Assembly: GCA_900312665.1 (NCBI GenBank)
Contig: ONZQ02000004.1
Span: forward strand, 768,295 to 832,294
Origin: Cephalotrichum gorgonifer
Lineage: Eukaryota; Ascomycota; Sordariomycetes; Microascales; Microascaceae
Reading direction: 5' to 3'
DNA: 64,000 nucleotides
The position numbers were made by a program, and so were the translations under genes. Positions 31,968 through 44,400 of the stretch are shown piece after piece. The notes beneath the pieces are model-generated. The model did not search any database and was not told where the DNA came from. It saw nothing but the letters and a program-made list of their open reading frames with translations. Position 1 is the stretch's first letter. Every line of letters begins with the position of its first letter.

Positions 31968-33498
31968 TTACGTCCTGTAGTCACCGTTGATAGTGATGTA
32001 CTCGTGGCTGTAATCGCAAGTCCAGTACGTGGCCTCCTCCTTCCCGGTCCCCAGCCTCACGAGGATCTCCAGGTCCTCGAACTCCAGGATCTCCGCCGCC
32101 CTCTGCTCGTCCACGAGCTCGGGCTCCCCGTCCACGAGCAGGCGCAGCTCGGCGCTCCCGTCGGCGGGCACGAACGACACGTTGGTCCGCTCGGGCGCGA
32201 TCTCCGACACGGCGGTGACCTCGCAGCCGGGCTCGGAGATGAGGGCGTAGCCGGTGGCGCAGAGGATGCGCCCCCAGTTGGCGTCGCGGCCGTACAGGGC
32301 CGTCTTGACGAGGGGGGAGCGGGCGATGGCGCTCGCGATGCGGCGGGCGCCGGCGGCAGACTCGGCCTCCGTTACGCGGATGGTGACGAACTTGGTGGCG
32401 CCCTCGCCGTCGCGGACCACGAGCTTCGCGAGGTCGGCCGCGAAGTCCGTCAGCACCTCCTGCAGGGCGAGGTAGTCGGGGGATCCCGCGGCGGTGACGC
32501 CCGGCCCGCCCGCCGCGCCGTTGGCGAGGAGCGCGACGGTGTCGTTGGTGGAGGTGTCGCCGTCGATGGTGATGCTGTTGAAGGAGCCGTCGACGGCGTG
32601 GCGGAGGAGCGGGGTGGTCAGGTGCGGGGCGATGGGGGCGTCGGTGGCGATGACGCCCAGGAGGGTGGCCATGTTGGGGTGGATCATGCCGGCGCCCTTG
32701 GTCATGCCCGCCATGCGGTACTCGGTGCCGGGAGACGACGGGAGGGTGAAGGTGCGGGAGCGGAGCTTGGGGAAGGTGTCGGTCGTGCAGATGGCCTTGG
32801 CGCAGGAGAGCCAGTGGTCGTGGGAGGAACCGAGGCGGTCAAACGCCGTGGGGACGTTGTCTAGGATCTTCTTGATGGGCAACCTGGAAAAAGCCGTCAT
32901 GAGATTATTGCAAAGGAAGCACGGGAATGATGGTGAGCCCCTGCCACCCGGGGGCTCACCACTCGGCTTTTGAAAGAAAGAATCATGAGAGAGAATGAAT
33001 TCGCCCGCACACTCACCTCTGGCCGATGACGCCGGTGCTCATAACCACGGTCGACTGCTGGCTCTCCGAGGCCTTGTCGGCCTCAGCGCCCATGAGCCTG
33101 GCGTCCTCGAGGCCGCCCTTGCCCGTGACGGCGTTCGCGCAGCCCGAGTTGATTAGCACGCTCCTAATCCCAGCATTCTTCTTCTCCTGCAGCAGGTCCC
33201 GGCTGAAGGTCACGGGCGCGGCCTGGAACTTGTTCTTGGTGAAGACGGCGGCGGCGGAGCAGGGCAGGCGCGATGTGATGAGGGCGAGGTCGGGCTTCGT
33301 CGTGTTGCCGGGCTTCACGCCGACGACGGTGCCCGAGGCCTGGAAGCCCTGCGGGTAGGTCCCCGACGTGGGCACGTACTTCCTCTTGGCAACGGGTATG
33401 GAGTTGTTCGCCGGCGCCGAGTAACAGCGGACGAGGCCGGCCAATTGGACCGATATCGGGCCCGACGGGCACGGTTTTAAGAGGGCGTAGGAGGCCAT
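31968..33498 (-). CDS. ARG7: Ornithine acetyltransferase (bifunctional ArgJ-type), mitochondrial
   Basis: It transfers the acetyl group from N-acetylornithine to glutamate, recycling acetyl units in mitochondrial arginine synthesis; many members also make acetylglutamate from acetyl-CoA. Exons 33498-33017 and 32883-31968 (intron 133 nt) give 465 residues. The N-terminus (MASYALLKPCPSG, then LAGLVRCYSAP) looks like a mitochondrial presequence. Family blocks: YPQGFQASGTVVGVKPG, INSGCANAVTGKGG, STGVIGQRLPIKKI, then the self-cleavage site GAGMIHPNMATLLG with the nucleophile Thr near residue 234, ITIDGDTSTNDTVALLANG, and YGRDANWGRILCATGYA. The precursor would split at Ala-Thr into alpha and beta chains. 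It shares a 594-nt divergent promoter with HIS3. Confidence 0.96.
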
Positions 33499-34092
33499 GA
33501 CTGTTGTATCTATATACGTGGTGTCGGTGTCACCAGGAGAGGAAGAGACGGAAAATCAGGGAGGAAGAAGAAGACCGGGGCGAGGGCGGCGGTCTCGTCT
33601 CTTCTTCAAGTGCTCGCAGGCCGAGTCACTGATGGCGTGGAAATTTGTCGCACTTGCATGAGTAAACTTTAGCGGGATTGAGATGACAGCTTCGACCAAT
33701 GAGTGACTCACTTGGTTGTTGCAGCTTTCTGTGGCAGGGATGCAGGTCTTGGCTGGTTGGGGCCGACACCGCTGACGGACCGGTAGAGAGAGAAAAAAAT
33801 GTACCCACCCGCCCCTCCACAAGTGTCCAAGCGGCAGGCATGGACATGGAGGAGGAATATTACCCCACCATGGACATCCATGGCCGCCCCCACCACCCAC
33901 ACCGCTGGAAACTTTGCTGACTCCTGGGTTCCTGACTGACCACTTTAACGGGCCGCCATCCAATAATTGTACTTTTCGTCACTACTTGCCTCTCTGCCTC
34001 CGTTTCTCAACACTCCTTCGAAGCGGATCCCCCCTTACCACCTTACGTCCCTCCTAACCTCCACACCACTCGCCACTTCCACAAAAGACACA
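33499..34092. promoter_or_regulatory. Divergent ARG7-HIS3 promoter with TGACTCA site
   Basis: 594 nt separate the two start codons. A perfect GCN4/CPC1 heptamer TGACTCA lies at 33704-33710 inside the palindrome-like TGAGTGACTCACTT, 206 nt from the ARG7 start and 383 nt from the HIS3 start. A TGACTCC half-match is at 33918-33924. Cross-pathway control of arginine and histidine genes through this heptamer is established in Neurospora and yeast; use of this site here is inferred. Confidence 0.6.
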
Positions 34093-34871
34093 ATGGCTTC
34101 CCACCCGCCGCGCTGGGCGTCCATCGCCCGCGACACCAACGAGACCAAGATCCAGCTCGCCCTCAACCTCGACGGCGGCGACTTCCCTCCGGACACCGAC
34201 CCGCGCCTCCTCTCCTCGGGCGACGCCCACGCCGCGCAGGCGAGCAAGTCTCAGACCATCAACATCAACACCGGCATCGGGTTCCTCGACCACATGCTCC
34301 ACGCCCTCGCGAAGCACGCCGGGTGGAGTCTTGCGCTTGCTTGCAAGGGTGACCTGCACAGTATGTCTCCCTCCGCCCTCCGCCCTCTCATACCCCAAGG
34401 GTAGCCCCCAAGGGCACCAGACACCATCCAACCCTCTAACCCTCCCCGACCACCACAGTCGACGACCACCACACCGCCGAAGACGTCTGCATAGCCCTCG
34501 GCACCGCCTTCCAGACCGCCCTCGGCGCCCCCACCGGCCTCGCCCGCTTCGGCAGCGCCTACTGTCCCCTGGACGAGGCCCTGTCCCGAGCCGTCGTCGA
34601 CCTCTCCAACCGCCCCTACGCCGTCGTCGACCTCGGCCTCCGCCGCGAGCGCATCGGCGACCTCAGCACCGAGATGATCCCCCACTGCTTCCAGAGCTTC
34701 GCCGGCGCCGCCCGCGTCACCTTGCACGTCGACTGCCTGCGCGGCGAGAACGACCACCACAGGGCCGAGAGCGCCTTCAAGGCCGCCGCCGTCGCCATCA
34801 GGATGGCCACCGCGAGGGTCGCAGGGAGGGAGGGCGAGGTCCCGAGCACTAAGGGGACGCTGTCGACGTAG
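34093..34871 (+). CDS. HIS3: Imidazoleglycerol-phosphate dehydratase
   Basis: It catalyses the sixth step of histidine synthesis, dehydrating imidazole-glycerol phosphate to imidazole-acetol phosphate. Exons 34093-34360 and 34459-34871 (intron 98 nt, GTATGT donor, CACAG acceptor) give 226 residues. Metal and active-site blocks are intact: INTGIGFLDHMLHALAKH, then DLHIDDHHTAEDVCIALG rebuilt across the splice, later STEMIPHCFQSFAG and RGENDHHRAESAFKAAA. The length is typical of fungal stand-alone enzymes. It is transcribed away from ARG7. Confidence 0.97.
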
Positions 34872-35357
34872 GTAGGTAGATAGGTAAGGTAGGTGGGGGG
34901 AGAGAGAGGGGGTGTTTTTTTGCATAGACTGCGTTGGCTGGGTCGTTGGGCACTACTAGACTTGACACTTCAAGACGGAAAAAAAAAAGACATATATAAT
35001 CCCGGAGACTATGAAGACTCGCCTCGTGCGAATTGGAGAGGGAGAACTCCCCGTATGTGTGATGACTCGTGGTGGAAACAAAGCATTGCTTGTTCACTAA
35101 TGACTCAGTCTATGCTTTTAACCATCTCGAGTTCGACCGATGAAACGTCCCAGAAAATGTTATACACGCCATGATCAAACCCTCGACATAACCCAATATC
35201 ATATACAGCTTCTCGTGCAAACACACAGGGAGAAATGACCAACATTGGCGGCCGGCCCCATTGTTTTGTGGTTTCCCCTCCAACCAGTTCGAGGGAACCC
35301 GCTTCTAGTAGCTTGCTTTTTTTTTTCGCTTTTCCCGAGTGGGCGACGCGAAACAGC
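34872..35357. other. Tail-to-tail spacer of HIS3 and IRC22
   Basis: This is 486 nt. A GGTA-type repeat (34870-34895) directly follows the HIS3 stop. A TGACTCA at 35101-35107 is probably chance. No gene is seen. Confidence 0.5.
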
Positions 35358-36394
35358 TTAAGCCTTCCTGGCGCTTCCGCCCGTCTTGGAGCGCTTGGCA
35401 CCGGGCCTCTGGAGGTGGCCCTCGGGGATCCAGCTCTCGTCGTACCCGGTGGAGGTACCCTCGGCAGCCGGGGTGGAGGGGGCGACGGGCTCGGGCTTGG
35501 GGGCCCTGCGGGGGCGGGGGGCCTGGGGGAAGAGGGCCTCGATCCAGGTCTTGTAGACGAAGTAACACGTGCCAGCGAAGGCGGCGGTGAGGACGAGGTA
35601 CAGGAAGATGCTAAGTTATGTCCGTCGTCAATAATTGAACCCAGCAAACGTGGCGGGGTATGTTAAGAAGGCAGGTAGAGAAAAGGGGGGGGGGGGGGGN
35701 NNNNNNNNNNNNNNNNNNNGTTCACGTACATCTGGGGGTCAAGGATGCTGATGGGAGGATCGACGACGCTAGCCGTCGAGCTACCGGCCTCGACATGGAA
35801 GATGCCACCCTCGGAGTCCGTGATAACGGCGATGAGCTTGGCCTCGACGTCCTGGGGCATCATGTCGACCGCGAACGAGTACGGGAGGCTGACCTTCTCG
35901 CCGGGGGCGACCTTGGTGCCGTACGCGAGCGCCGTCAGGTTCCGGAGGACGCCGGCGAGGGGCGACGCGCCCTCGGGGAGCTCCTTGAGGCTGGCGAGCA
36001 CACCCGTGATGAACTCGACCGAGATGTACTTCTCCTCGTTGTTCGTGACGTCGACCACGGCCTTGGTGGGCCGCGTGTTGAAGATCTTCACGCCGAAGAG
36101 GTCCGCCTCGGGGAAGGAGACGGAGAGGTCGGCGTTGAGCGTCGCAGGGACGGGGGTGGCGCCAGCGTCAGCAGCGGCTTCGGGGGCCTAAGAGGTGAAA
36201 TGGATTAGTACGCCGGTGTGACGGTGTGGCAGCGGGGGAGGGGGGATGGGGGGAGACAGGGGCTGGAGGCTCCATTGCTAGGTATGGGATGGGATGAGAT
36301 GGGATAAGACGGAGGAACGTACAGCCTCACCCTGGGCCAATGCGCCAAAGATGGGCATGGCCAGGAAAGCGATGAGGGAAGCCTTGAACTGCAT
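35358..36394 (-). CDS. IRC22: TRAP-alpha-like ER membrane protein Irc22
   Basis: This fungal relative of translocon-associated protein alpha is probably an ER membrane protein. Exons 36394-36323, 36187-35730 and 35610-35358 give 260 residues. Exon 1 is a signal peptide (SLIAFLAMPIFGALAQGEA). The lumenal domain includes VKIFNTRPTKAVVDVTNNEE, YISVEFITGVLASL, LTALAYGTKVAPGEK and LPYSFAVDMMPQDVE. Joining at the GTACGT donor (35729) rebuilds DPQIIFLYLVLTAAFAG, the membrane segment (about residues 175-198), followed by a cytosolic basic tail. The 20-N gap at 35700-35719 lies wholly inside the second intron next to a G homopolymer, so the protein is complete. Confidence 0.88.
35700..35719. other. 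Assembly gap (20 N)
   Basis: Twenty N directly follow a run of G. It lies in the second intron of IRC22, so coding sequence is not affected. Confidence 1.
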
Positions 36395-37106
36395 CGTGAC
36401 AGGGACGGAGAGAGGAGGGAACTGGGAAAACCGGGGGGAGCTGTGGTAGAGCTGAAAGCAGTCGGAATAGGAGGGGGTGAAGAGGAGGAAAGGAGAGGTG
36501 CCTTTTCCGTTGGAGGAATCAAAGCGCACGCGAGCTCAATTGGATAGATAGGGTTGGAGTGAGAAAGGGGACCGCGTTCCGGGGGAGTAATGTTCCGGGC
36601 AGGCACGCGGAATTGTGGATTTTTTAATATGCAGGAGTGGATTGATGACAAGAGGTGCAATCTGGCCTCAGGTCCGCGTCGTTCCCCTTAGAATATTAAC
36701 CCCACAACCACCTTCCCCTCGGAAGAGCTGCCGCACGGACCCCAAGAATCAAGCTACCTATCGTACTTGTACTACAGTAGCACCCAGTCCTTCCACCATA
36801 GCTTCTAGAACAATGCGAAGGAGCTATTAATGCTCGTCCTGGCACTATGCCCTTCAAGGGTTCTTCCAACAGCAAACTGCATCAACTTAGTCAAAGCCTC
36901 TCTTAATAACCATATTCCACGCCTGCTCCCATATCCCAGGTTCTATAATATCATAGTAATAGAAAGAAGGAAAGCAAAAAAAAGGCACCACCATACAAGT
37001 ACTCCCTCCTCCACCACCTTAAAAGAAACATAAAGAAAAAAAAGGCGAATAATCCAACTCTTTTCTACACGTACTCCAAGAAAAGCAGCTCCAATTCCAG
37101 ACGCGA
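36395..37106. other. IRC22 promoter and MED5 3' region
   Basis: This is 712 nt between two - strand genes. The IRC22-proximal part is purine-rich on the + strand, hence pyrimidine-rich in the sense direction. CGTACTTGTACTAC (36761-36774) and ACAAGTACTCC (about 36994) are copies of a word common in this window's intergenic DNA. No gene is seen. Confidence 0.5.
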
Positions 37107-40100
37107 CTAGCTCAGGTCCATGCCATCCCCCATCGAGTCCCCCATCGAGTCCCCCATCGTATCCCACCCGTCGAACGGGTCACCCCCGCCGTCAAGCCCG
37201 CCGAAGATGTCGTCGCCGAGGTCGAAGGACCCGTCGCCCCCCGAGCCCAGGCTCATATCCCCGCCTGAGTCCCCGCCCATGAGGTCCAGCCCTACGGCGT
37301 CCACCTGCATCGCGTCCCCCTGCGCCGCGGCCGCAGCCGCAGCCGCGTTCGCCGCCGCCTGGACCGTCGACTCGTCGAGCGACGCCGCCAGGTCCGCCTG
37401 CAGCATCTGCGCCTGGGACGGCGCCATCTGCTCGCACACCCGCCTGTGCAGCCTGACGACCGCCTCCGCCATGGCGGGGTCCCTCTTCTGTATCTTCATG
37501 AAGCTCTCCGCCTCCTCCTTCAGCGCCTCCCTTAGCGACACTTGCCGCTCCGGCGCCGGCGGCGGGTTACCCGACTCATCGAGCGCCTGCATGGCGCTGC
37601 CGGGCCCGGCCTGCGCCGACTCGTGCGCGACGTCCGGCGCACATATGAGTGCCGTCGCGACGTCGAAGGCGACCGAGGCGTTGCCCTCGTTCGACTGCGC
37701 CTGGACTTCTTCCATGATGACCCGGAGAACCAGCCGAGCGCCAAGCGCCTTGACGCCGGCCAGCATCTGTCGGTGAGTATATGAGGTGGGCACGACGTTC
37801 ATGGCGGGGTGTGCGCTCCAGTGCACGAACGCACCAATAGTGCTCCTGATGGCCGCCGTGAGACCACCTCCGTGCGTCGAGCTCCACGCCTCCATCTCGG
37901 TATGCTCCGCCCCGGTTGTCCGCCGCGAGAGCGGCAGGCTGTCCTTTAGCACACGCAGGAGCGGCTCGATCTGGAGGCTCTTGGGGTCTCGCCGTTGATA
38001 AGCCCGGAGCGCGTGCTCCAGCGGCTTCGCGACCAGGTTCATGACCGACAAGAGCATGGTCTGTGCCTCGGTGGATATCGCGCTTGGGGACAGGAGTAGT
38101 TGCAGAATCCTCAGGACGGCCTTTTGCTCTTGGGACTGGTCGTTGCAGAGATAGTCCGACAGGAAGCGGATGGCGGGGACCAAGGAGGGGAGTAGGAATG
38201 TATCCACGAGATCTACACCAGGTTAGCTTGAGCTTTTAAGCCAAGTTGGGGACGGTGGTGCGGAAGCCTACATTCGAGGCCACCCTTGAGAGTCTCCTCG
38301 GGTAAAGATCCGGCATCAAAAGCCACAGCAACACTGAGAAACAGCGTCGGTACAAGGAGGTAGAACTCCTGAGGCGGGCAAGAGGACATCAGCTCATCAC
38401 CAAGCCCGCCCGCTTCGGTGTCGAAGAGCCCGTGAATCCAGCCGTTCAGGTGACCTTTTTCTTGCTCGGTGAGCTCATCGACCGGGCGACTCAGATGCCC
38501 CTGGCTAAGCAACTTGGCAACGAAGGAGTCACGAGAGGACCTGATGCCAAGATCGGCCGCAGTGAGGCCATAGCGATATGAGAAAGCTAATAGCAGAAGC
38601 AATATGGAGCCGAATTCTTCGTAGACCGGCTGATACTCGTTCTGGTCCTCGTCATACCGCCAGTCGTCCAGCAGGTCACAAATCGGCTGAAGGATGGCGG
38701 ACGGTTTCGCAAATAAGAGTATAACATCGAGGCTGAGGGGTTTCCGCGCCAGCTGACTGCATAGGATCTTCAACGACATGGTCTCCTTATTCGCACAGAG
38801 ACGCGCGAGCACCTATCGAAGTTGACGAACGTTAGCCATCCCTCCCATATCTAACATAGCGTCGGATACCGTCACCACCAGCTTACCTCTGTTAGCGCCT
38901 GGCAGACAGCGCCAACGTTGCCATCCATGTTATCCAACTCCCCGATCAGGCTCTGGATCTTCTCAGGATTCGCCATGCAGTCTCGGACAAGATCGTCCTT
39001 TATATAACGCCCACCGGAAGGGAGCGTCTGATACGTGTTCTCGCCTAGGAGCGTCTCGATATGCGATTGCGGCATCAGATCATGCAAGCAGCACGCGAAG
39101 CAGAACTCCTCCCGGACGTTTTCCGTCACAGGATTGTTGTGTCGACTGTCATCAAACATGGATGACATCGTCGGGAAGGTATTGGTATCGACCTGGCTCA
39201 GAGCCTCGGTGATACAGAACTCGGGGGAGGCGGGAGGGAACATGGAGTGGCCGAGGGTAACGAGGATGAGGGGGAGCTTGTTAATGAGGTATGAGCGGAG
39301 TAGATGAGCCACTCGCTGTCCGTCGTTACGAAAGACGGCATTGGCGAGCACGTCAAAAGAAGCTAGTATGAGGTCGATGGCGGCCGTTTGCACGTCCCCC
39401 TGATGCGAAACATATGAGTACATGGACAGACAGAAAAGAAGAGACCGGGCAGTGCATGCATACCTGGTATCTATTGTGGAGATAGGTAAAGAGTGCGTGG
39501 TCGTCCAGGAGAGGTCTCCCAACCAACTAGGAACCTTGCTGTCAGTTGACGTACGGGTCTTGTTCGACGTTGAATTGGGCGCTTACACAGGCGTTGAGGT
39601 ATATATATAGGCCCGCTCGGGAATTAGCAATGGGAAGCTCTGAGAGCATGACACTCTCGTGCCCAACCGCCGAGTCCAGCAACTCGTCAATGCCGTTCTC
39701 GGCGTCCTTCGTCTTGTCCGCCGGCTCAAAGGTCGCCATTGTGGATCGAAACAGCTCCAGCCTCTCGGCAATCGAGGCATTCTGCAGCGTGGGGACGAAG
39801 TTTATTAGGCTCCCAAGCATCGCCTTCCGCACCTCTAGAAGCAGAAAAAAGCCTCTGTTAGCGAAACGAACAACTCTCCCCTCCCCCCCCCTTTTCCCCA
39901 AAATGCGCATGGGTGGGATCAAAGAACACTCGAGGGTCAAGAACCTACTCTTCGTGCTTGGCCTCCCCACGGCCCTCAGCACAGCCTGGTTCTCGCAAAC
40001 GCTAATCAGCAACGCGACGAACGCGGCCCTCGCGGACTCCATCTCCTCCCTCGCCCCGCCGTCCTCCAGCTGGCCCATGACGTCCGTCGCGAACGTCGCG

Positions 40101-40636
40101 AACGCCCCCGTGAAGAGCGCCATCCACTTCGCCACGATATCCATCATCCTCAACGCATCGTCGCCCCTCGTTATCGCGGACCCCTGCACCACCGCCTTTG
40201 TGAGCCTGTAGAACATCACCTCCTCGGCCGCGTACGAGCTCGCCCACCGCACGGGCGGCAGGCCCTCGTCGCCGCTGTTCGACTGCGTGTGGGACGTGGA
40301 GTAGCGGTACAGCGCCTTGAGGACGGCGGGCGCGTCGGTGTAGTCGAGGGCGAGGACGGCCTGGAGGTAGAGGGGGATGCGGGGGTCGAGGGAGTCCGTG
40401 TTTCCCGCGCGCGGGCGGAGGAGGAGGTCGGCGAGGGCGTCGGGGGGTAGGGGGTGCTTCGAGCGTAGGTGGGGGGCGAAGGACTCGAACTGTGGGAGGC
40501 TGAGGCGCCTGAAGAGGCATTTGTCGAGGAAGCTGTCCCATGCCTTCATGGAGGCGACCTGCACCCGCAGGACTAGGTCGCGTGTCGTCACGGCGGTTTC
40601 CGGGACGGCGGTCATGGTTTCGGTTAAGGTCGCCAT
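37107..40636 (-). CDS. MED5: Mediator complex subunit Med5 (Nut1), six exons
   Basis: Med5 is a tail-module subunit of Mediator and links activators to RNA polymerase II. Exons 40636-39949, 39834-39587, 39526-39464, 39399-38887, 38812-38272 and 38212-37107 give 1052 residues. The N-terminal block WDSFLDKCLFRRLSLPQFES, HPLPPDALADLLLRP and DSLDPRIPLYLQAVLALDY matches fungal Med5. The GTAAGC donor at 39586 gives YIYLNACLVGRPLLDDHALF and HNRYQGDVQTAAIDLI, a family block; reading on instead meets a stop. Exon 5 has KETMSLKILCSQLARKPLSL. The C-terminus is Ala-, Gly- and Asp-rich with MGDSMGD repeats. The first intron (114 nt) is a multiple of three without stop and could be wrongly read as coding. 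Confidence 0.9.
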
Positions 40637-41412
40637 GGGCGATTTATTATATCGGCTTTGAGCCGCGTGTAGAGGATATTATTCCGGCGAGAGGTTAAAC
40701 GGGCGGTCGAGGTCCATCTGTTGCGAGCCGGGTTTGACGAGCTCCGAAAAGCGAGGCAGAAAAGGATTCGGAGTCTTCCTAATCACATAGCGAGTAGCAT
40801 GAGGAGTAGTATAAAGGGCAAAGGCATATGAATCAGACAAAAATGGTATCAATGAGCCTTATCCCCGTCTGTGGTAATGCTTCCAAGTCGGGGTCGTTTG
40901 TTGCTTTTCCCAACCAAACAATATCGAAAGCAGGCGTCATCGCATCGCGAGTGAGCTTGAATTCCAGCAGACATCGACTTTCTGGAGTGGAGAGTCGCTG
41001 GGTCGTCGGGGCGCTCCTGGCCCGATATGCCGCCTACATGTGCTTACATCAGATGGTAATACAAGTTAAGTTTAGTATTATGGTACCCCACTGAACCTAA
41101 CGTTGGATCCACCACTCTCCACACGCCATGAAAGCTCAAGACAAACGTAGAAGAGAAGCACCACTTTTAAAGAGTTCGACGCAGGGCAAACCTTTCTGAT
41201 TGGCATCATGTTCTATTATGCCACAGAGGCCTATAAATCTCAAGATCATGCCATTCGACAGTCATGGATTATCCCCTGAATGGTGCAACGCCTTCATACT
41301 GGCCCCATGGTTTCAAATGCTCCCTCGCCCTTCTAGTGCAGTGGGCGTGAAGCCCCGGTATCACTCCCTCATCGCGACGGGTATATTTGAATGTAGCGCG
41401 ACAAATCTACCC
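40637..41412. other. MED5 promoter and IRC20 3' region
   Basis: This is 776 nt between two - strand genes. No supportable gene or RNA feature. Confidence 0.5.
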
Positions 41413-44400
41413 TCAACTCTCTGAAACCGCCCGAGTTGGCGCCCTGGACGACTGCCCAAACAGGCACTGCCAAACATCCCCCTTGTCCACTACCTCGCCC
41501 CCATTCCTGTCCCTCCTAATCATTCTCGATAGCTGCGCCTGCTCGAGCTCCAACGTATTCGCCGCCTCCAGCTCCTCCGCGCTCGCGTCCTGGCCCTTGC
41601 CCTTCCCCTTCGTGACTTGCCCCATGTGCTCCAGCCTCCGAGTAGCCGAGAGGTTGTAGATGGACTCCTCCACCGTACCGTCGACGAGGTAGAGCCACAC
41701 GGTAGTCTCCTGCTGCTGCCCGATCCTGTCGATCCGCGCGATGGCCTGCAACTCGAGTGCCGTGTTAAGTAGGGGCTCGCAGAGGAATACGTGGCTGGCG
41801 TTGACGAGGTTGAGCCCGCTCGAGTGCGCCTTTGCGTAGAGGATGAACACCTCAAGACTGGGATCCTCCTTGAAGTTCTTAATCCCGTTTGGCCGTGTGA
41901 TCGAGGTGTACCCGATGTCGTATCGTTTGAATGCGTTCTCCAAGATGCTAAGGAAGTAGGGGAATCTGAGAACACATTAGTTTTCTAGTCCAGCCATGTA
42001 AGACGAAATCAAGTGGGCAGGCCTCACGAGGAGAAGATGATGGATTTCGACCCTGGATCGGATTCCCTCAGCCAAAGCAGGTGCCGCACCAGAGCGTCCA
42101 CCTTAGTCGTGAACGACGGCCCATGTAGCTCGATATTCTTTATGGCCTCCAGCTTCTCGGCACTGAACTCGGAGTAGATCGATGTATGAGGCTGCGCTCC
42201 ACGTCTTTGCTCATGGGAGCCCTCTGCATCTGTCTCCCCATTTGCGGCACCGGGATGGATCCGCAGCTCCTGCGGTTTCAGAACAATATCGTGTAGATTG
42301 GAGGGGGTAAGATGAGTCTTGCACACTGGGCAGTTGCGATGAGCTCGGAACCAGAGCCGCATGCACTCGTGGCAGAACTGGTGACCACAGACGGTGAGGA
42401 CTCCCGCCGCGAACGTTGATTGGCAGATAATGCATATCCTAGGCTCGCGAGACTTCGATCCCGTCTCCTTGAGATTGATGACTTTTTACCTTTGGGTTAG
42501 TTTTTGTATCTTCGGTCGAAATAATACGGAGCGCTCTCTAAGGGCTGGTGTCACTCACGATATCTGTGTTTGGCCTCCGCCGCAGATAACTTTTGGCGGA
42601 TCTTCTCTTCTGAAGCCAACATGCTCTGCATCGACTCCTCGCTCGTGAGTCCTTCGTATGGCAATACGCTATCCGATACGGCCTGAAGCTGGCGGTAATA
42701 TTCCACCCGTGCATTCATGGAAGCGGTGAACCTTTCGAGCTCTAGTCTTAGTTTACTCGCGGCCTTGGTCTGCTCGGTGGACTGCTTCTGGATCGCCCCT
42801 ATCTGTAGGTCTGCGATGCGGCCTTCGAGTGCATATCGCTCATTGGCATCATCCTTAGAGTATCGATGTTTGAGTTGCCGTAGACTGCTAATGATTCCCC
42901 TCATCGATACGTCCCTTGGGCCCGGCTTGAGGTGGTCTCGGACTTTCGAAAGCCCTAGGAACAGTCGAGGCGCGGGCGACAATCCTTCCTCGGCATTCAG
43001 TGTTGCCATTTCCATCTCTTGCTTGATAAGTCCATTCACCTGGCCCGATATGGCGCGTTCTCGGTCGGCAATGGCTGCCCTGAGGATAAGGACGTAGACC
43101 ATGAGTTTTTCCTGGATCTGGGTTGCGTCGATGAATTCCTCTCCAGTCCACTCAGCGCCTTCCTCGTCGTCAACTAACGGTTGAAGAAGAATTTGAACAG
43201 CCTCCTCTCTCCAGATGTCCACCTGATTAGCTTGCTCGTTCATCATGTCGTATAGCTCCTCTAACTGCTCTAGCAAATTCCTCGATTCCAGTCCCCTCTC
43301 CGACTTGGAGTGTAGCTCTGGTATGGTGACGAAGGATTGTGAAGCGGCCGAGTCCTGTAGCCGGGTCCTGATAAGCTCACACTTGCGGAAGCTCTATAGT
43401 GAGAGTTAGTGACGCATCCTTGAGAAGAAACGGGATAATAGTTCTTGCCTCAGCCAGTATCTTCCGACGAATACGTTTCGCCTCCTCGTAGCACTCATCT
43501 TCCAACTCTTGCAATCGCTTGGATTCGACCGAGTCAGGCTCAGTGAGCTCTGGATTCTCCCTAATCTGGAAGTACGCATTGCCACAAAAGAAGACCGCCC
43601 GGTGTTGTACCTCTAAGGCAGACCGGAGTCTTCCCCGGAGATCTGCAAGCCGCGTTTGGTGTTCGTGGCTCGAATTCTCCCCTGTCTCGTCATCCGAGTT
43701 ATCCGGGTTCTCAATCGGCCCATTTCCATTTGACATCTCGCTGATGGCCTTCTCAAGCATCGTCTCGCACTCCACTACTAAGGGCGTAACCTCATCTCTC
43801 ACCTTCTCCCATTGAGCAAGCGCCTCCTTAACGCGGGGTCCATTCTCCAACAGCTGGCCGCGAGTGAGCTTTGCCATGAAATACGCTCTTTTCTCGGTGA
43901 GCATCGCTCGCTCATTCTGGTCAATCATGGCATCCAAAACCTCGTCTACCGTTCGCATCGGGCGGTTCTTTGTAGTTGTCCCAAGCCGTCTCATAGCTAC
44001 CTCCGGATGAAGTGCTGCTTGTCTTAGACGATTCAGCCACATGCTCAACTTCTCCGAATTGGCCTCGAATTCCCAGTTCGGGTTGGTTGGAACTCCTTGT
44101 ACGTCGAGACCACAGTCCTCGACCATCTCCTTGAACATCGACTGGTAGTGCTGTTCCTCAACCGCCGCAAATGGCAAGGTAATAACAAAGCGGTCCTGCC
44201 GAGGGAGATTGATTTCGTTCCTAACTAGGGCCTTTGTGTGCCTAATGGCGAGCGTGTTAAAGAGTTGTCTGAAGACAGATTTGTGGGTAGTCGTCAGGTC
44301 TTTCCACGAGTGCGTTGCAAAGTTGTACGGCTGGTATCGTAGGAAAATGAGCAGCCCTCGAAGGTCCTGGACAGCATTCTTCACGGGGGTTCCGGTGATA

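Noticed and set aside
32004..32864. 286-codon antisense frame over ARG7
   Set aside because: Shadow frame from GC-rich third positions; low-complexity Gly/Val/Glu/Asp composition.
35101..35107. TGACTCA in the HIS3-IRC22 spacer as a control site
   Set aside because: It lies between two 3' ends; the heptamer is expected by chance several times in 64 kb.
35700..35719. Possible broken IRC22 gene because of the N gap
   Set aside because: The GTACGT donor and CTTAG acceptor place the gap fully in an intron and rebuild DPQIIFLYLV.
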